A stretch of DNA of 13,942 bases from JBPCMN01 sp013695115 (GCA_051002235.1 JBPCMN010000043.1:1-13942); one strand, 5' to 3'. Counted from the first letter of the stretch, positions 1 through 6,628 are shown. Program-made: numbers and translations. The notes: generated by a model not told the origin, from the sequence alone.

Positions 1-127
1 CTAGGTGGCTGGAGAAAAAGTGCTGACGCGTGTGAGCGAGCACAACATGTCGCGGTGCCTGAGCGCTGCGGTGTACTCCATGTTGTGTCTCCGATCTCGG
101 CTACCGACTTTCTCGGCAGCCACCTAG
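1..127. repeat. Short element with 22-bp imperfect terminal inverted repeats (MITE-like or structured RNA)
   Basis: Bases 1-11 (CTAGGTGGCTG) are perfectly inverted at 117-127. Extending the pairing inward without gaps gives 22-bp arms (1-22 and 106-127) that match at 18 of 22 positions. A second, nested inverted repeat lies inside: CACAACATG at 41-49 and CATGTTGTG at 79-87. The outer repeat contains the TAG stop codon of the small gene at 124-291. This could be a miniature inverted-repeat element, a structured 3' UTR or bidirectional terminator, or an assembly-edge effect, because the outer arm begins exactly at the first base of the window. No transposase or clear target-site duplication can be seen, and the sequence beyond base 1 is missing. 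The repeats are read directly; the identity is inference. Confidence 0.4.
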
Positions 128-291
128 ACGCTCACGCGGTCGCGCGGACTACCGATGCCTGCGAGCGCGGCGCGGAACGCGGCGTAGTCCTGCACGCTGG
201 GGCCGAAGTCGTCGCGGGTGTGCTGGCGCACGACGAACGCGAACGTGGCGAAGCCGGCGAGGAGCGCCATCAGCGCACCCAGGGCCAACAT
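124..291 (-). CDS. Small single-pass membrane protein, 55 aa, function unknown
   Basis: This short minus-strand frame starts with ATG at 291 and ends with TAG at 124-126. An AGGA Shine-Dalgarno element lies about 9 nt upstream. Residues 1-21 (starting MLALGALMALLAGF) are a continuous hydrophobic helix, and the remaining ~34 residues are polar, with charged stretches RQHTRDD and PRDR. The protein probably spans or is anchored in the membrane, with a short hydrophilic tail. It starts only 10 bp after the stop of the zinc-ribbon gene at 302-643, so the two are likely co-transcribed. Its stop codon falls inside the inverted repeat at 106-127, so the true 3' end may have been altered by insertion of that element. 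I do not recognise a family. The start signal, GC-biased third positions and tight spacing support it as real. Confidence 0.6.
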   Translation of the reverse strand: MLALGALMALLAGFATFAFVVRQHTRDDFGPSVQDYAAFRAALAGIGSPRDRVSV

Positions 292-301
292 CTCGGGTGT
301 C

Positions 302-643
302 CTAGCCCGCCGTGGAAGGCCGGTCGATGCTCGCGACCTCGTCCATCCAGTCGTCCCTCTGGAGCAGGACGTGGAAGTCGAGGAGGTCGTCGAGCGTCAG
401 CGCGGGCCCGTCGCGGCGCTCACGCAGCTCGGCGGGGCGGCGCCACATCTCGAGGCGCACCCCCGACGAGACGAGCAGGTCGACGATGTGCGAGCTCGCC
501 GGCTTGGCCACGGGACCGTCGCACTCGGGGCATCGGAACCAGTAGGAGCCGGTGTCGTCGTCGATGCACACGCGCACGGTGAGGTCGACCGCCGTGAGGC
601 GGACGTCTCCACAGCTCGGGCATTGGGCTCGAATCGTCGTCAT
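302..643 (-). CDS. Zinc-ribbon protein, 113 aa, function unknown
   Basis: The ATG at 643 is preceded by a clear GGAGGG ribosome-binding site about 7 nt upstream, which decides this start over longer open-frame extensions. The N-terminal third is a treble-clef or zinc-ribbon-like fold: CPSC at residues 8-11 and CPEC at 38-41, about 26 residues apart, with an extra Cys at 26. The C-terminal part (about 50-110) is predicted helical and acidic, with no membrane segment. It is probably a cytoplasmic zinc protein that binds nucleic acid or protein, but no specific function can be assigned. It is followed after 10 bp by the small membrane protein and is divergent from the phosphodiesterase gene at 732. 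The four-Cys metal site is read from the sequence; the role is unknown. Confidence 0.75.
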   Translation of the reverse strand: MTTIRAQCPSCGDVRLTAVDLTVRVCIDDDTGSYWFRCPECDGPVAKPASSHIVDLLVSSGVRLEMWRRPAELRERRDGPALTLDDLLDFHVLLQRDDWMDEVASIDRPSTAG

Positions 644-656
644 CGGGGGCCCTCCG

Positions 657-670
657 GTCCCATCTGGGAC
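657..670. promoter_or_regulatory. 14-bp dyad in the divergent intergenic region, possible operator
   Basis: GTCCCA at 657-662 and TGGGAC at 665-670 form a perfect 6-bp dyad separated by TC. It lies in the 88-bp gap between the zinc-ribbon gene (start 643) and the phosphodiesterase gene (start 732), where a regulator could act on both. A 2-nt loop is too tight for a good RNA hairpin, so a DNA-binding site is the likelier reading. No protein is known to bind it, and the dyad could be chance. Confidence 0.2.
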
Positions 671-731
671 AGCATCGGCAGGGCCCGAGGACACCTTGAG
701 AGGCCGTGGCGGGCCATGATTCGGAGCGCCC

Positions 732-1433
732 GTGACTCCGATCACCTTCGCCCACCGGGGTGCCCGCGCCGAGGAGCCCGAGAACACCCTCGCCGCCTTC
801 CGCCGGGCCCTCGAGCTCGGGGCCGGGGGCCTGGAGACCGACGCCTGGCTCTCGGCCGATGGCCAGGTCGTGCTGGTCCACGACGACGTCGTCCGCCGCG
901 GCCTGCGCCGGATGCGAGTAACTCGCACGGCCGCTGACCAGCTGGCCCGCCACGGGGTCCCCCGGCTGGCCGACCTCTACGACGAGCTCGGGACCGACTA
1001 CGAGCTCTCGATCGACGTCAAGGACCGGGCAGCCGCCGGGCCCATCCTGGACCTGGCCGAGGCCCGGGCGGCGGCCGAACGGCTCTGGCTCTGCTCGCCC
1101 AGCGCCCGGTTCCTGCGCGACCTCCGCGAGCAGAACCGGGCCGGAGCCCACCTCGTGCACTCGACCGACCGCCGCCATCTCTCCCAGCCGCTGGAGCGCC
1201 ATGCCGCCGACCTCGCGTCCGACGGGATCGCGGTGATGAACATGCACCACCGCGAGTGGACCGCCGGCCTGGTGACGCTGTTCCACCGTTTCGAGGTCGG
1301 GGCCTTCGCCTGGGACGTGCAAGAGGCGCGCCACATCCGCGCCGTGCTCGCCATGGGGATCGACGCCGTGTACTCCGATCACGTCGACCGGATGGTCGCG
1401 ACCGTCCGAGAGTTCGCGCCCGGCGACCGTTAG
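732..1433 (+). CDS. Glycerophosphodiester phosphodiesterase (GDPD) family protein, 233 aa
   Basis: Enzymes of this family hydrolyse glycerophosphodiesters to sn-glycerol 3-phosphate and an alcohol, using a metal and two histidines on a TIM barrel. The signature is intact: HRG at residues 8-10, PENT at 16-19, ETD at 35-37 and the second catalytic His in HDD at 50-52. A C-terminal GIDAVYSDHVD segment is in the position where family members have their final strand. The length fits a compact single-domain GDPD, and no signal peptide is present, so it is probably cytoplasmic. The GTG start at 732 is preceded by GGAG with a 5-nt spacer and there is no longer in-frame option. It is the only plus-strand gene in the first 13 kb and its stop lies 4 bp from the lepB stop (convergent). 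Exact substrate is unknown. Confidence 0.88.
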   Translation: MTPITFAHRGARAEEPENTLAAFRRALELGAGGLETDAWLSADGQVVLVHDDVVRRGLRRMRVTRTAADQLARHGVPRLADLYDELGTDYELSIDVKDRAAAGPILDLAEARAAAERLWLCSPSARFLRDLREQNRAGAHLVHSTDRRHLSQPLERHAADLASDGIAVMNMHHREWTAGLVTLFHRFEVGAFAWDVQEARHIRAVLAMGIDAVYSDHVDRMVATVREFAPGDR

Positions 1434-1437
1434 GGAG

Positions 1438-2121
1438 CTATAGAAAGCCTAGGTCGCCGAGGGGCCAGATGCGCACGAAGACCCTGCCGACGATGTCGGA
1501 CTCCCTGATCGGGCCGAACACGCGGCCGTCCTTCGACTGGTCGCGGTTGTCGCCGAGCACCAGGAACGTGTCCGGGGGCACGACGCAGGTGGAGTCGCTG
1601 GCCGGGGGTTCGCAATCGCCGGCGAAGTTCTGGGTCGGTCGGGTGACCTCTCCCGCCGCGAGGTAGGGCTCCTCGAGCAGGTCGCCGTCGACGAACACCT
1701 GGCCGTCACGGAGCTCGACCGTCTCACCCGGGAGGCCGATCACCCGCTTCACCAGGTCCTTCACGCCGTCGGTGTTGGGATCGTCGGGTGCCTCGAACAC
1801 CACGATGTCGCCGCGGTTGACGTCATGGAGCTGGTAGCTCACCTTATTGACGAGCACGCGGTCGCCCACTTGGAGCGTGGGCGTCATCGACTCGGACGGG
1901 ATGTAGAACGCCTGGAACAAGAATGTCTTGATGAGGAAGGCGATCAACAGCGCGCCGCCGATCAGCAGCACCCATTCGACGACGATCTTGCGCGTGCGCT
2001 GTCCACCGGTATCCCCGCGGGACGGATGCGGGACACCGTCGGGCGCGGGCGGATCGACGCGGAGCGTCTCCGGCGCGACCGCCACCGTCGGCGTGTCGGA
2101 CGCGTGCTCGGGACCGGTCAC
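1438..2121 (-). CDS. lepB: Type I signal peptidase (S26 family)
   Basis: Membrane-bound protease that cleaves signal peptides from exported proteins on the outer face of the membrane. The 227-aa protein has a Pro/Thr-rich cytoplasmic tail (1-44), one transmembrane helix (about 46-67) and the S26 boxes in order: IPSESMTPTL at 74-83 with nucleophile Ser78, GDRVLVNK at 86-93, DIVVF at 105-109, KRVIGLPG at 125-132 with general base Lys125, and GDNRDQSKDGR at 190-200. Two cysteines (170, 179) in the variable loop may form a disulfide outside the cell. The GTG start has GTGGAG about 9-10 nt upstream and lies 19 bp after the pafC stop, so it is the last gene of the DUF3866-pafB-pafC-lepB operon. In mycobacteria the position after pafC is taken by tatAC, the twin-arginine export genes, so an export function recurs here with a different gene. 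Confidence 0.95.
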   Translation of the reverse strand: MTGPEHASDTPTVAVAPETLRVDPPAPDGVPHPSRGDTGGQRTRKIVVEWVLLIGGALLIAFLIKTFLFQAFYIPSESMTPTLQVGDRVLVNKVSYQLHDVNRGDIVVFEAPDDPNTDGVKDLVKRVIGLPGETVELRDGQVFVDGDLLEEPYLAAGEVTRPTQNFAGDCEPPASDSTCVVPPDTFLVLGDNRDQSKDGRVFGPIRESDIVGRVFVRIWPLGDLGFL

Positions 2122-2140
2122 CGGGTTCGCTCCACCGGCG

Positions 2141-3094
2141 TCATCCTCCCACGGCGGGTTCGTAGCGCCTGAGCAAGCGACGAGCGGCGTCGGCCGCCAC
2201 CTGCGTGAGCTCGGCCGGGGACACGACGCGGGCGTCGGGCCCCAGCCGCAGAAGGAGCCGCTCGAGCCAGGCCCGCTCGCTCACCGCCAAGACGACACGC
2301 CACGACCCGTCCGGTCGCTCCTCGACCTCTTCACACGGATAGCTCTCGGCCACCCAGCCGGCGTCCGGCGGCAATTCGATCGTGACGCGCGGGTCGTCGG
2401 GGCTCGGGTGGTACACGGTATCGGCCACCGCGGTCGCGTCGTCGCGTCGGGGCTCGAACTTTGCGCCAGTGGGGCGCACGGCTTGCAGGCGGTCCACCCG
2501 GAAGAGGCGGTCGGCGTCGACGAGGTGGCACCACGCTTCGGCGTACCAGTGACCGTAGGCGTGGAACACGGAGTAGGGATCGATGCGTCGCGTCGTGAGC
2601 GCGTCGCGACCGAACGAGTAGTAGTCGACCTCCACCCGTTCGCCCGTCTCGGCGGCGCGTCGCAGCGCTTCGAGGTGGGGCGGCTCGCCGACCTCGACCG
2701 CGAGCCCTTCGCCTGCCCCGAGGGTGCCGGCGAGCTTCTCGAGCCCGGCGGCGAGGGTGCCGTCGGCGTCGGAGCCCGGCACCGCCAGCAAGGTGCGGCC
2801 GCCGGCGAGGAGCGCCAGGCCCTCCTCGGCGGTGAGGCGCAGCGGCCGGGCGAAGTACTCGGCGAAGCGGATCCACACGTGGCCGTCGACCAGCTCGACC
2901 TCGATCAACCGGTCGGGCGTGTACGGAGGCAGCCCGCACAACGGCAGTAGCTCGAGGTCGGCCTCGAGCTCGCGCTCGCCGATGCCGAAGCGGGCGGCGA
3001 CGTCGGCCACGGCCGCGCCGGGGTGGTCGGCGATCCACGGCACGAGAGCCAGCACGCGGCGCAGCCGCGGGCCGACCAGCGGACGCGGGCTCAT
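2141..3094 (-). CDS. pafC: WYL-domain transcriptional regulator PafC
   Basis: The 317-aa protein has an N-terminal helix-turn-helix region (about 10-60), a WYL domain (about 138-208, with HWYAEAW at 182-188 and FRVDRLQAV at 198-206) and a C-terminal WCX-type extension with a final RRLLRRY. This is the PafC architecture. In mycobacteria PafB and PafC act together as a transcription activator of the LexA-independent DNA-damage response; WYL domains are thought to sense nucleic-acid ligands. The ATG at 3094 overlaps the pafB stop in an ATGA arrangement (3091-3094), indicating translational coupling and equal production of the two partners. A much longer in-frame open region upstream is non-coding shadow of pafB. 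Confidence in family is high; the damage-response role here is inferred from homologues. Confidence 0.9.
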   Translation of the reverse strand: MSPRPLVGPRLRRVLALVPWIADHPGAAVADVAARFGIGERELEADLELLPLCGLPPYTPDRLIEVELVDGHVWIRFAEYFARPLRLTAEEGLALLAGGRTLLAVPGSDADGTLAAGLEKLAGTLGAGEGLAVEVGEPPHLEALRRAAETGERVEVDYYSFGRDALTTRRIDPYSVFHAYGHWYAEAWCHLVDADRLFRVDRLQAVRPTGAKFEPRRDDATAVADTVYHPSPDDPRVTIELPPDAGWVAESYPCEEVEERPDGSWRVVLAVSERAWLERLLLRLGPDARVVSPAELTQVAADAARRLLRRYEPAVGG

Positions 3095-4014
3095 CCCGTC
3101 GCCGCCAGTCGCCGCAACCAGCCGACAACGCCGTCGCGCAGCTCGGGAGGATCGAGCACTTCGGCGCCGTCGAGCAGGCCGACGACGAACGAGCGGAACG
3201 CGGCCACGTTCGTGACCGGGAGACCGACCACGACCGACCCGTCGGCGCGTCGTTCGACGACCAGGTGCTCGCCGACCTGGTGCACGACTCCGGGAGCCTG
3301 GGGCGCGTCCACGAGCACCCGAGCGGTCACCGGCTCGTCGCCACCGAAGCGCCACGGGTCGTCGCGCAACAGGCTGGCAGGGTCGAGGTCGGCCGGGGGC
3401 TCGACCGTGCCCGACGGGCCGGTCTCGACCGGTCCCTCGACCCGGTCGATGCGAAAGGCGCGCTCGTCGTCGCGGTCGTGGTCGTGGCCGACGACGTACC
3501 AGTGTCCCCGCCGGAACACGATGCCCCACGGGTCGAGCCGACGGGGCTCGCCCCGGTACGCGAACGTGACTGACGCCCGCTCGCGGTAGGCGTCGAACAG
3601 CACGGGGAGCTCGGGCACGCTGGGCAGCGCCGCGACCGCAGTCGCGGCTTCGCCTTCGAGCCCGCCCAGCTTCCACAGCGCCTCGGGCCCGGCCCCCCCT
3701 TCCAACTGCACCGCGGTAACGGCTACGTGAAGCGCGGCCTGCTCGTCGGCGGTAAGGGCGAGTTGCGGCAGGTAGTACTCGTCGGGATGGATGCGATAGC
3801 CGACCTCGGGCCCGAGCGCGTCGATTGCCTCCGTCTGCACCGGGATGCCGATCCCGCGCAGCGTGTCCTTGTCGCGCTCGAACTGTCGCCGGTAGGACGC
3901 CTTGTCGGGCGGATAGCCGGGGACGAGGTCTACGAGCTCCTCGAGCGGGAGGGGCCGACGGGTGTCGAGCAGCGTCGCCACCAGGTTGGTGAGCCGCTCG
4001 AGCCGGTCAGCCAT
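3091..4014 (-). CDS. pafB: WYL-domain transcriptional regulator PafB
   Basis: The 307-aa partner of PafC. An N-terminal winged-helix segment (about 3-60, with RLTNLVATLLDTRRPL and a following recognition-helix stretch YRRQFERDKDTL at 41-52) is followed by a WYL domain (about 138-195, HWYVVGHDHD at 171-180 and AFRIDRVEG at 186-194) and a WCX-like C-terminal domain. Mycobacterial PafBC forms a heterodimer-like activator that works with the housekeeping sigma factor on DNA-damage genes. The ATG at 4014 is chosen because it overlaps the DUF3866 stop by 8 bp, has GGGGA just upstream and gives the usual family N-terminus (MADRLERL); a start 16 codons earlier is less likely. It is coupled both upstream to DUF3866 and downstream to pafC. 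PafB and PafC are separate genes here, not the fused form seen in some actinobacteria. Confidence 0.9.
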   Translation of the reverse strand: MADRLERLTNLVATLLDTRRPLPLEELVDLVPGYPPDKASYRRQFERDKDTLRGIGIPVQTEAIDALGPEVGYRIHPDEYYLPQLALTADEQAALHVAVTAVQLEGGAGPEALWKLGGLEGEAATAVAALPSVPELPVLFDAYRERASVTFAYRGEPRRLDPWGIVFRRGHWYVVGHDHDRDDERAFRIDRVEGPVETGPSGTVEPPADLDPASLLRDDPWRFGGDEPVTARVLVDAPQAPGVVHQVGEHLVVERRADGSVVVGLPVTNVAAFRSFVVGLLDGAEVLDPPELRDGVVGWLRRLAATG

Positions 4015-5095
4015 CGTCCCCGTCGGTCGGTGCGGAGCCGACCCGCGCGGCCGCGAGTGCACCGGCCGCCGCTCCCGCGAGGAACAGGGCAGGGTCGTCG
4101 CGGGCGGGCCGGTCCATCGACACCACGTCGAGCCCGGCCCGGTCGAAGAGCGCGAGCACGTCGGGCGGGTCGACCTCGACCAGCGCGTGGCGCCGGTCGA
4201 TGCCCGCTCCCGCGAGTTCCGTCTGTAGCCGAGAGTCCTGCTGCCCGCCGAGGCGGGGCACCGCCACCTCCACTCGCTCCCGGCAGGCCAGACGCAGGGC
4301 GGTCCGCGTGTGATGCGAGAGGCCCGCGTGTCGGGCGCGGGTGTCCGCGAACGAAACCCGCAGGCACGCGATGGGCGCGCCGCCGAGCGCGGCAGCGGCG
4401 TCGAGGATCGGGCCGACCTCCATGCCCGAGAAGCCGAGCCGGGTGTTGGTGCCTACGATGCCGGGGCCCATCGCCACGACCGCGGCGTCGGCGTGGGCAA
4501 CGTGGCGGGCGACCGCCAGCGCCGAGTAGATCGACACCGCTTCGAAGTCTCCGCCGAACGCGTGCCCGCAGGTGATGGTGGCGTCGAGCAGGCCCCGGGT
4601 GCGGAGGGCGTGGACGAGATCCGACATCGCCAGCGGCAGCCCGGCCCCATCCGTCATCACGTAGGCGAGGCGGGCGTCGGGGCGGGCGTCCTTGAACGCG
4701 ACCGCCACCGCCGGGACCTGGCTGTGCAACGCCGCCGCCACGACCGGCATGCCGTCGATCGACTCGACCTCCGACAGCGCGGCCAGGTGCTCCTCGGTGC
4801 TGCCGACGTCGGTCTGGAGACTCGTGTACCGACCTTTGAGGATGTGCCCCGGGCCGGGCTCGTGGAACGACTCGTGGGCGAGGTTCCAGTGCACGACGTG
4901 CCAGCCGCCGGTCCCGAGACCCAGCTCGACCGCGGTGGTGTTCACCACCACCCGATCCCCGAGCGCCACCGTGCCGGTCAGCTGGGGTAGGACGTACGCC
5001 CGCTCCGGCCCGCAGCCAAGATCGACCTCCACTCGTTGGAGGCCGGGGCGCTCCTCGAGCACCCGCACGACGTCACCGGTCCGGAACGAGGGCAT
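4007..5095 (-). CDS. DUF3866 family protein, 362 aa
   Basis: Recognised as a DUF3866-type protein of actinobacteria; biochemical function is unknown. Residues 1-~70 look like a small beta-barrel (charged, beta-rich, with GDRVVVNTTAVELGLG at 46-61). The rest is an alpha/beta body with long hydrophobic strands. Likely conserved polar positions stand out: His124 in AALHSQ, Lys135, Asp149 in MTDGAG, the segment TCGHAFGGDFEA (175-186), and MGPGIVGTNTRLGF (209-222). The concentration of Gly, His, Cys and Asp suggests an enzyme or ligand-binding pocket. There is no signal peptide; residues 338-351 are Ala-rich but too short and too near the end to call a membrane helix. It is the first gene of the operon with pafB, pafC and lepB and overlaps pafB by 8 bp. 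No Shine-Dalgarno is visible, while a -10-like element ends 5 nt before the ATG, suggesting a leaderless transcript. Confidence 0.82.
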   Translation of the reverse strand: MPSFRTGDVVRVLEERPGLQRVEVDLGCGPERAYVLPQLTGTVALGDRVVVNTTAVELGLGTGGWHVVHWNLAHESFHEPGPGHILKGRYTSLQTDVGSTEEHLAALSEVESIDGMPVVAAALHSQVPAVAVAFKDARPDARLAYVMTDGAGLPLAMSDLVHALRTRGLLDATITCGHAFGGDFEAVSIYSALAVARHVAHADAAVVAMGPGIVGTNTRLGFSGMEVGPILDAAAALGGAPIACLRVSFADTRARHAGLSHHTRTALRLACRERVEVAVPRLGGQQDSRLQTELAGAGIDRRHALVEVDPPDVLALFDRAGLDVVSMDRPARDDPALFLAGAAAGALAAARVGSAPTDGDDG

Positions 5096-5100
5096 ACGTC

Positions 5101-5106
5101 AGGTTA
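5101..5106 (-). promoter_or_regulatory. Candidate -10 element of a leaderless promoter for the DUF3866-pafBC-lepB operon
   Basis: On the minus strand TAACCT matches the actinobacterial TANNNT -10 consensus and ends 5 nt before the DUF3866 ATG at 5095, so transcription would start at or next to the A of the start codon. The absence of a Shine-Dalgarno sequence agrees with this. No convincing -35 hexamer lies 16-18 nt upstream, and no good match to the mycobacterial PafBC-dependent -26 element was seen. Confidence 0.4.
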
Positions 5107-5175
5107 CGGGTCGCAGAGGCGTCATCCACCGGCGTGACTCGTGAAATGCGCGGGAGCGGCGAGCGGCCCGGAGGG

Positions 5176-5198
5176 CGGCGGCAGGTACCCTGCCGCCG
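5176..5198 (-). terminator. Strong GC hairpin after pafA, likely terminator
   Basis: CGGCGGCAGG (5176-5185) and CCTGCCGCCG (5189-5198) form a perfect 10-bp stem with a 3-nt TAC loop. The stem starts 16 bp after the pafA stop codon and lies before the DUF3866 promoter region. There is no T-tract after it, as is common for hairpin terminators in GC-rich actinobacteria. It probably separates the pafA transcript from the DUF3866-pafBC-lepB operon. Confidence 0.6.
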
Positions 5199-5214
5199 AG
5201 CGAGCGCGACCAGG
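5198..5214 (-). repeat. 17-bp repeat, copy 1, directly after the pafA stop
   Basis: Read in the direction of pafA, CCTGGTCGCGCTCGCTC begins at the base immediately after the TGA stop. The same 17 bases occur at 13858-13874, four bases after the ferredoxin stop codon and again in that gene's sense direction. The copy here abuts the terminator hairpin at 5176-5198. Confidence 0.6.
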
Positions 5215-6576
5215 TCAAAGGCTTGAGATCAAACGTTCCACGCGGTCGTCGCGCGCCTTGAACGGGTCCTTGCACAGCACCGTGCGTTGCGCCTGGTCGT
5301 TGAGCTTGAGGTGCACCCAGTCGACCGTGTAGTCGCGCTTACGCTCCTTCGCCCGCTTGATGAACGCGCCCCGCAGGCGCGCCCGCGTCGTCTGCGGCGG
5401 CGTCGTGACCGCGGTCTCGATGTCGGCGTCGCTGACGGTCCGTTCGACGCGGCCGCGGCGCTCGAGGAGGTAGTACAGCGACCGGGCCCGGGTGACGTCG
5501 TGGTACGAGAGATCGAGCAGGGCGACCCGCGGGTGCGTAAGCGGAAGGTCGTGGCGACGCCGGTACGCCTCGATCAGGTGGTACTTGATGACCCAGTCGA
5601 CTTCGGAGTCGAGCGACAGGGGATCGCTCTCCAGCTGGGTAATGGCGTGCTCCCACATCCCCAGCGCCCGCTGCTCGAGCGGGGCGAGCCCGCGCCGCTT
5701 GGCGAACCGCAGCGCCCGGGTGAGGTACTCCGACTGCACATCGATCGCCGACAGCTCCCGCCCGTTGGCCAGCCGGACGCGCCGCCGGCACGTCAGGTCG
5801 TGGCTGATCTCGCGGATCGCCCGGATCGGGTTCTCCAGGCTCAGGTCGCGCCACGGGCCCGGGTCCTCCTCCAGCATGCGCAGGACGATCGACGTGGCCC
5901 CGATCTTGAGGAACGTCGTGTACTCGCTCATGTTCGAGTCCCCCACGATCACGTGCAGGCGCCGGAACCGCTCGGCGTCGGCATGAGGCTCGTCGCGCGT
6001 GTTGATGATGGGGCGCGAGCGGGTCGTCGCGCTCGAGACGCCCTCCCAGATGTGCTCGGCCCGCTGGCTGAGGCAGTACATCGCGCCCCGAGCCGTCTGG
6101 AGCACCTTGCCGGCGCCGGCGTACACCTGCCGGGTCACGAGGAACGGGATGAGCACGTCGGTGAACTTGCCGAAGTCGCCGTCCCGCTCGACCAGGTAGT
6201 TCTCGTGGCAGCCGTACGAGTTGCCGGCGGAGTCGGTGTTGTTCTTGAACAGGAACACCTCGCCCCGGATGCCCTCCTCGCGCAGGCGATGCTCGGCACT
6301 GCGGACGAGGCCCTCGAGGATGCGCTCCCCTGCCTTGTCGTGGACCACGAGATCGGCGATGGAGTCGCATTCCGGTGTCGCGTATTCGGGGTGACTGCCG
6401 ACGTCGAGGTAGAGGCGGGCGCCGTTCTCGAGGAACACGTTGCTCGATCTGCCCCACGACACGACCCGGCGAAAGAGGTAGCGGGCGACCTCGTCGGGGC
6501 TCAGACGGCGTTGGCCCCGCAGCGTGCAGGTGACACCATATTCGTTCTCGAGCCCGAAAATGCGTCGCTCCACCAT
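5215..6576 (-). CDS. pafA: Pup--protein ligase PafA
   Basis: PafA uses ATP to phosphorylate the C-terminal Glu of Pup and then forms an isopeptide bond with a substrate lysine, marking it for the proteasome. The 453-aa length matches known PafA proteins (about 450-480 aa). The carboxylate-amine-ligase fold signatures are intact: FGLENEYG at 7-14 for metal/ATP binding, YLDVGSHPEYATPEC at 56-70 with Asp58 at the family's catalytic aspartate, followed by FKNNTDSAGNSYGCHENY and HVIVGDSNMSEYTTFLKIG. It lacks the insertion after the first strand (the Dop loop) that is present in the paralogue at 10138-11625, so the two can be assigned with confidence. The ATG at 6576 gives the family N-terminus (MVERRIFGLENEYG); the Shine-Dalgarno is weak. 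It lies 52 bp after the secreted-protein gene at 6629 and may be transcribed with it. Confidence 0.96.
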   Translation of the reverse strand: MVERRIFGLENEYGVTCTLRGQRRLSPDEVARYLFRRVVSWGRSSNVFLENGARLYLDVGSHPEYATPECDSIADLVVHDKAGERILEGLVRSAEHRLREEGIRGEVFLFKNNTDSAGNSYGCHENYLVERDGDFGKFTDVLIPFLVTRQVYAGAGKVLQTARGAMYCLSQRAEHIWEGVSSATTRSRPIINTRDEPHADAERFRRLHVIVGDSNMSEYTTFLKIGATSIVLRMLEEDPGPWRDLSLENPIRAIREISHDLTCRRRVRLANGRELSAIDVQSEYLTRALRFAKRRGLAPLEQRALGMWEHAITQLESDPLSLDSEVDWVIKYHLIEAYRRRHDLPLTHPRVALLDLSYHDVTRARSLYYLLERRGRVERTVSDADIETAVTTPPQTTRARLRGAFIKRAKERKRDYTVDWVHLKLNDQAQRTVLCKDPFKARDDRVERLISSL

Positions 6577-6628
6577 CGGAGCGTACCGGTCCCCGCCTCC
6601 GTCTCCGTCCGCGGGCGAAGACGAGGGG

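Noticed and set aside
1..127. Integron attC site or known riboswitch in the inverted-repeat region
   Set aside because: The conserved attC core (RYYYAAC/GTTRRRY) is absent and no known riboswitch core was recognised.
420..1382. Minus-strand open frame of 320 codons over the GDPD gene and zinc-ribbon gene
   Set aside because: It overlaps two better supported genes with ribosome-binding sites and motifs; its composition is that of a GC-driven shadow.
2118..2144. 8-codon frame (ATGA overlapping the pafC stop) before lepB, as a possible leader peptide
   Set aside because: The GGAGG lies directly against the ATG with no spacer, so initiation is unlikely; lepB has its own site and GTG.
2141..3676. 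511-codon in-frame extension of pafC
   Set aside because: The part above 3094 overlaps pafB out of frame and is Arg/Pro-rich. The ATGA overlap and family N-terminus place the true start at 3094.
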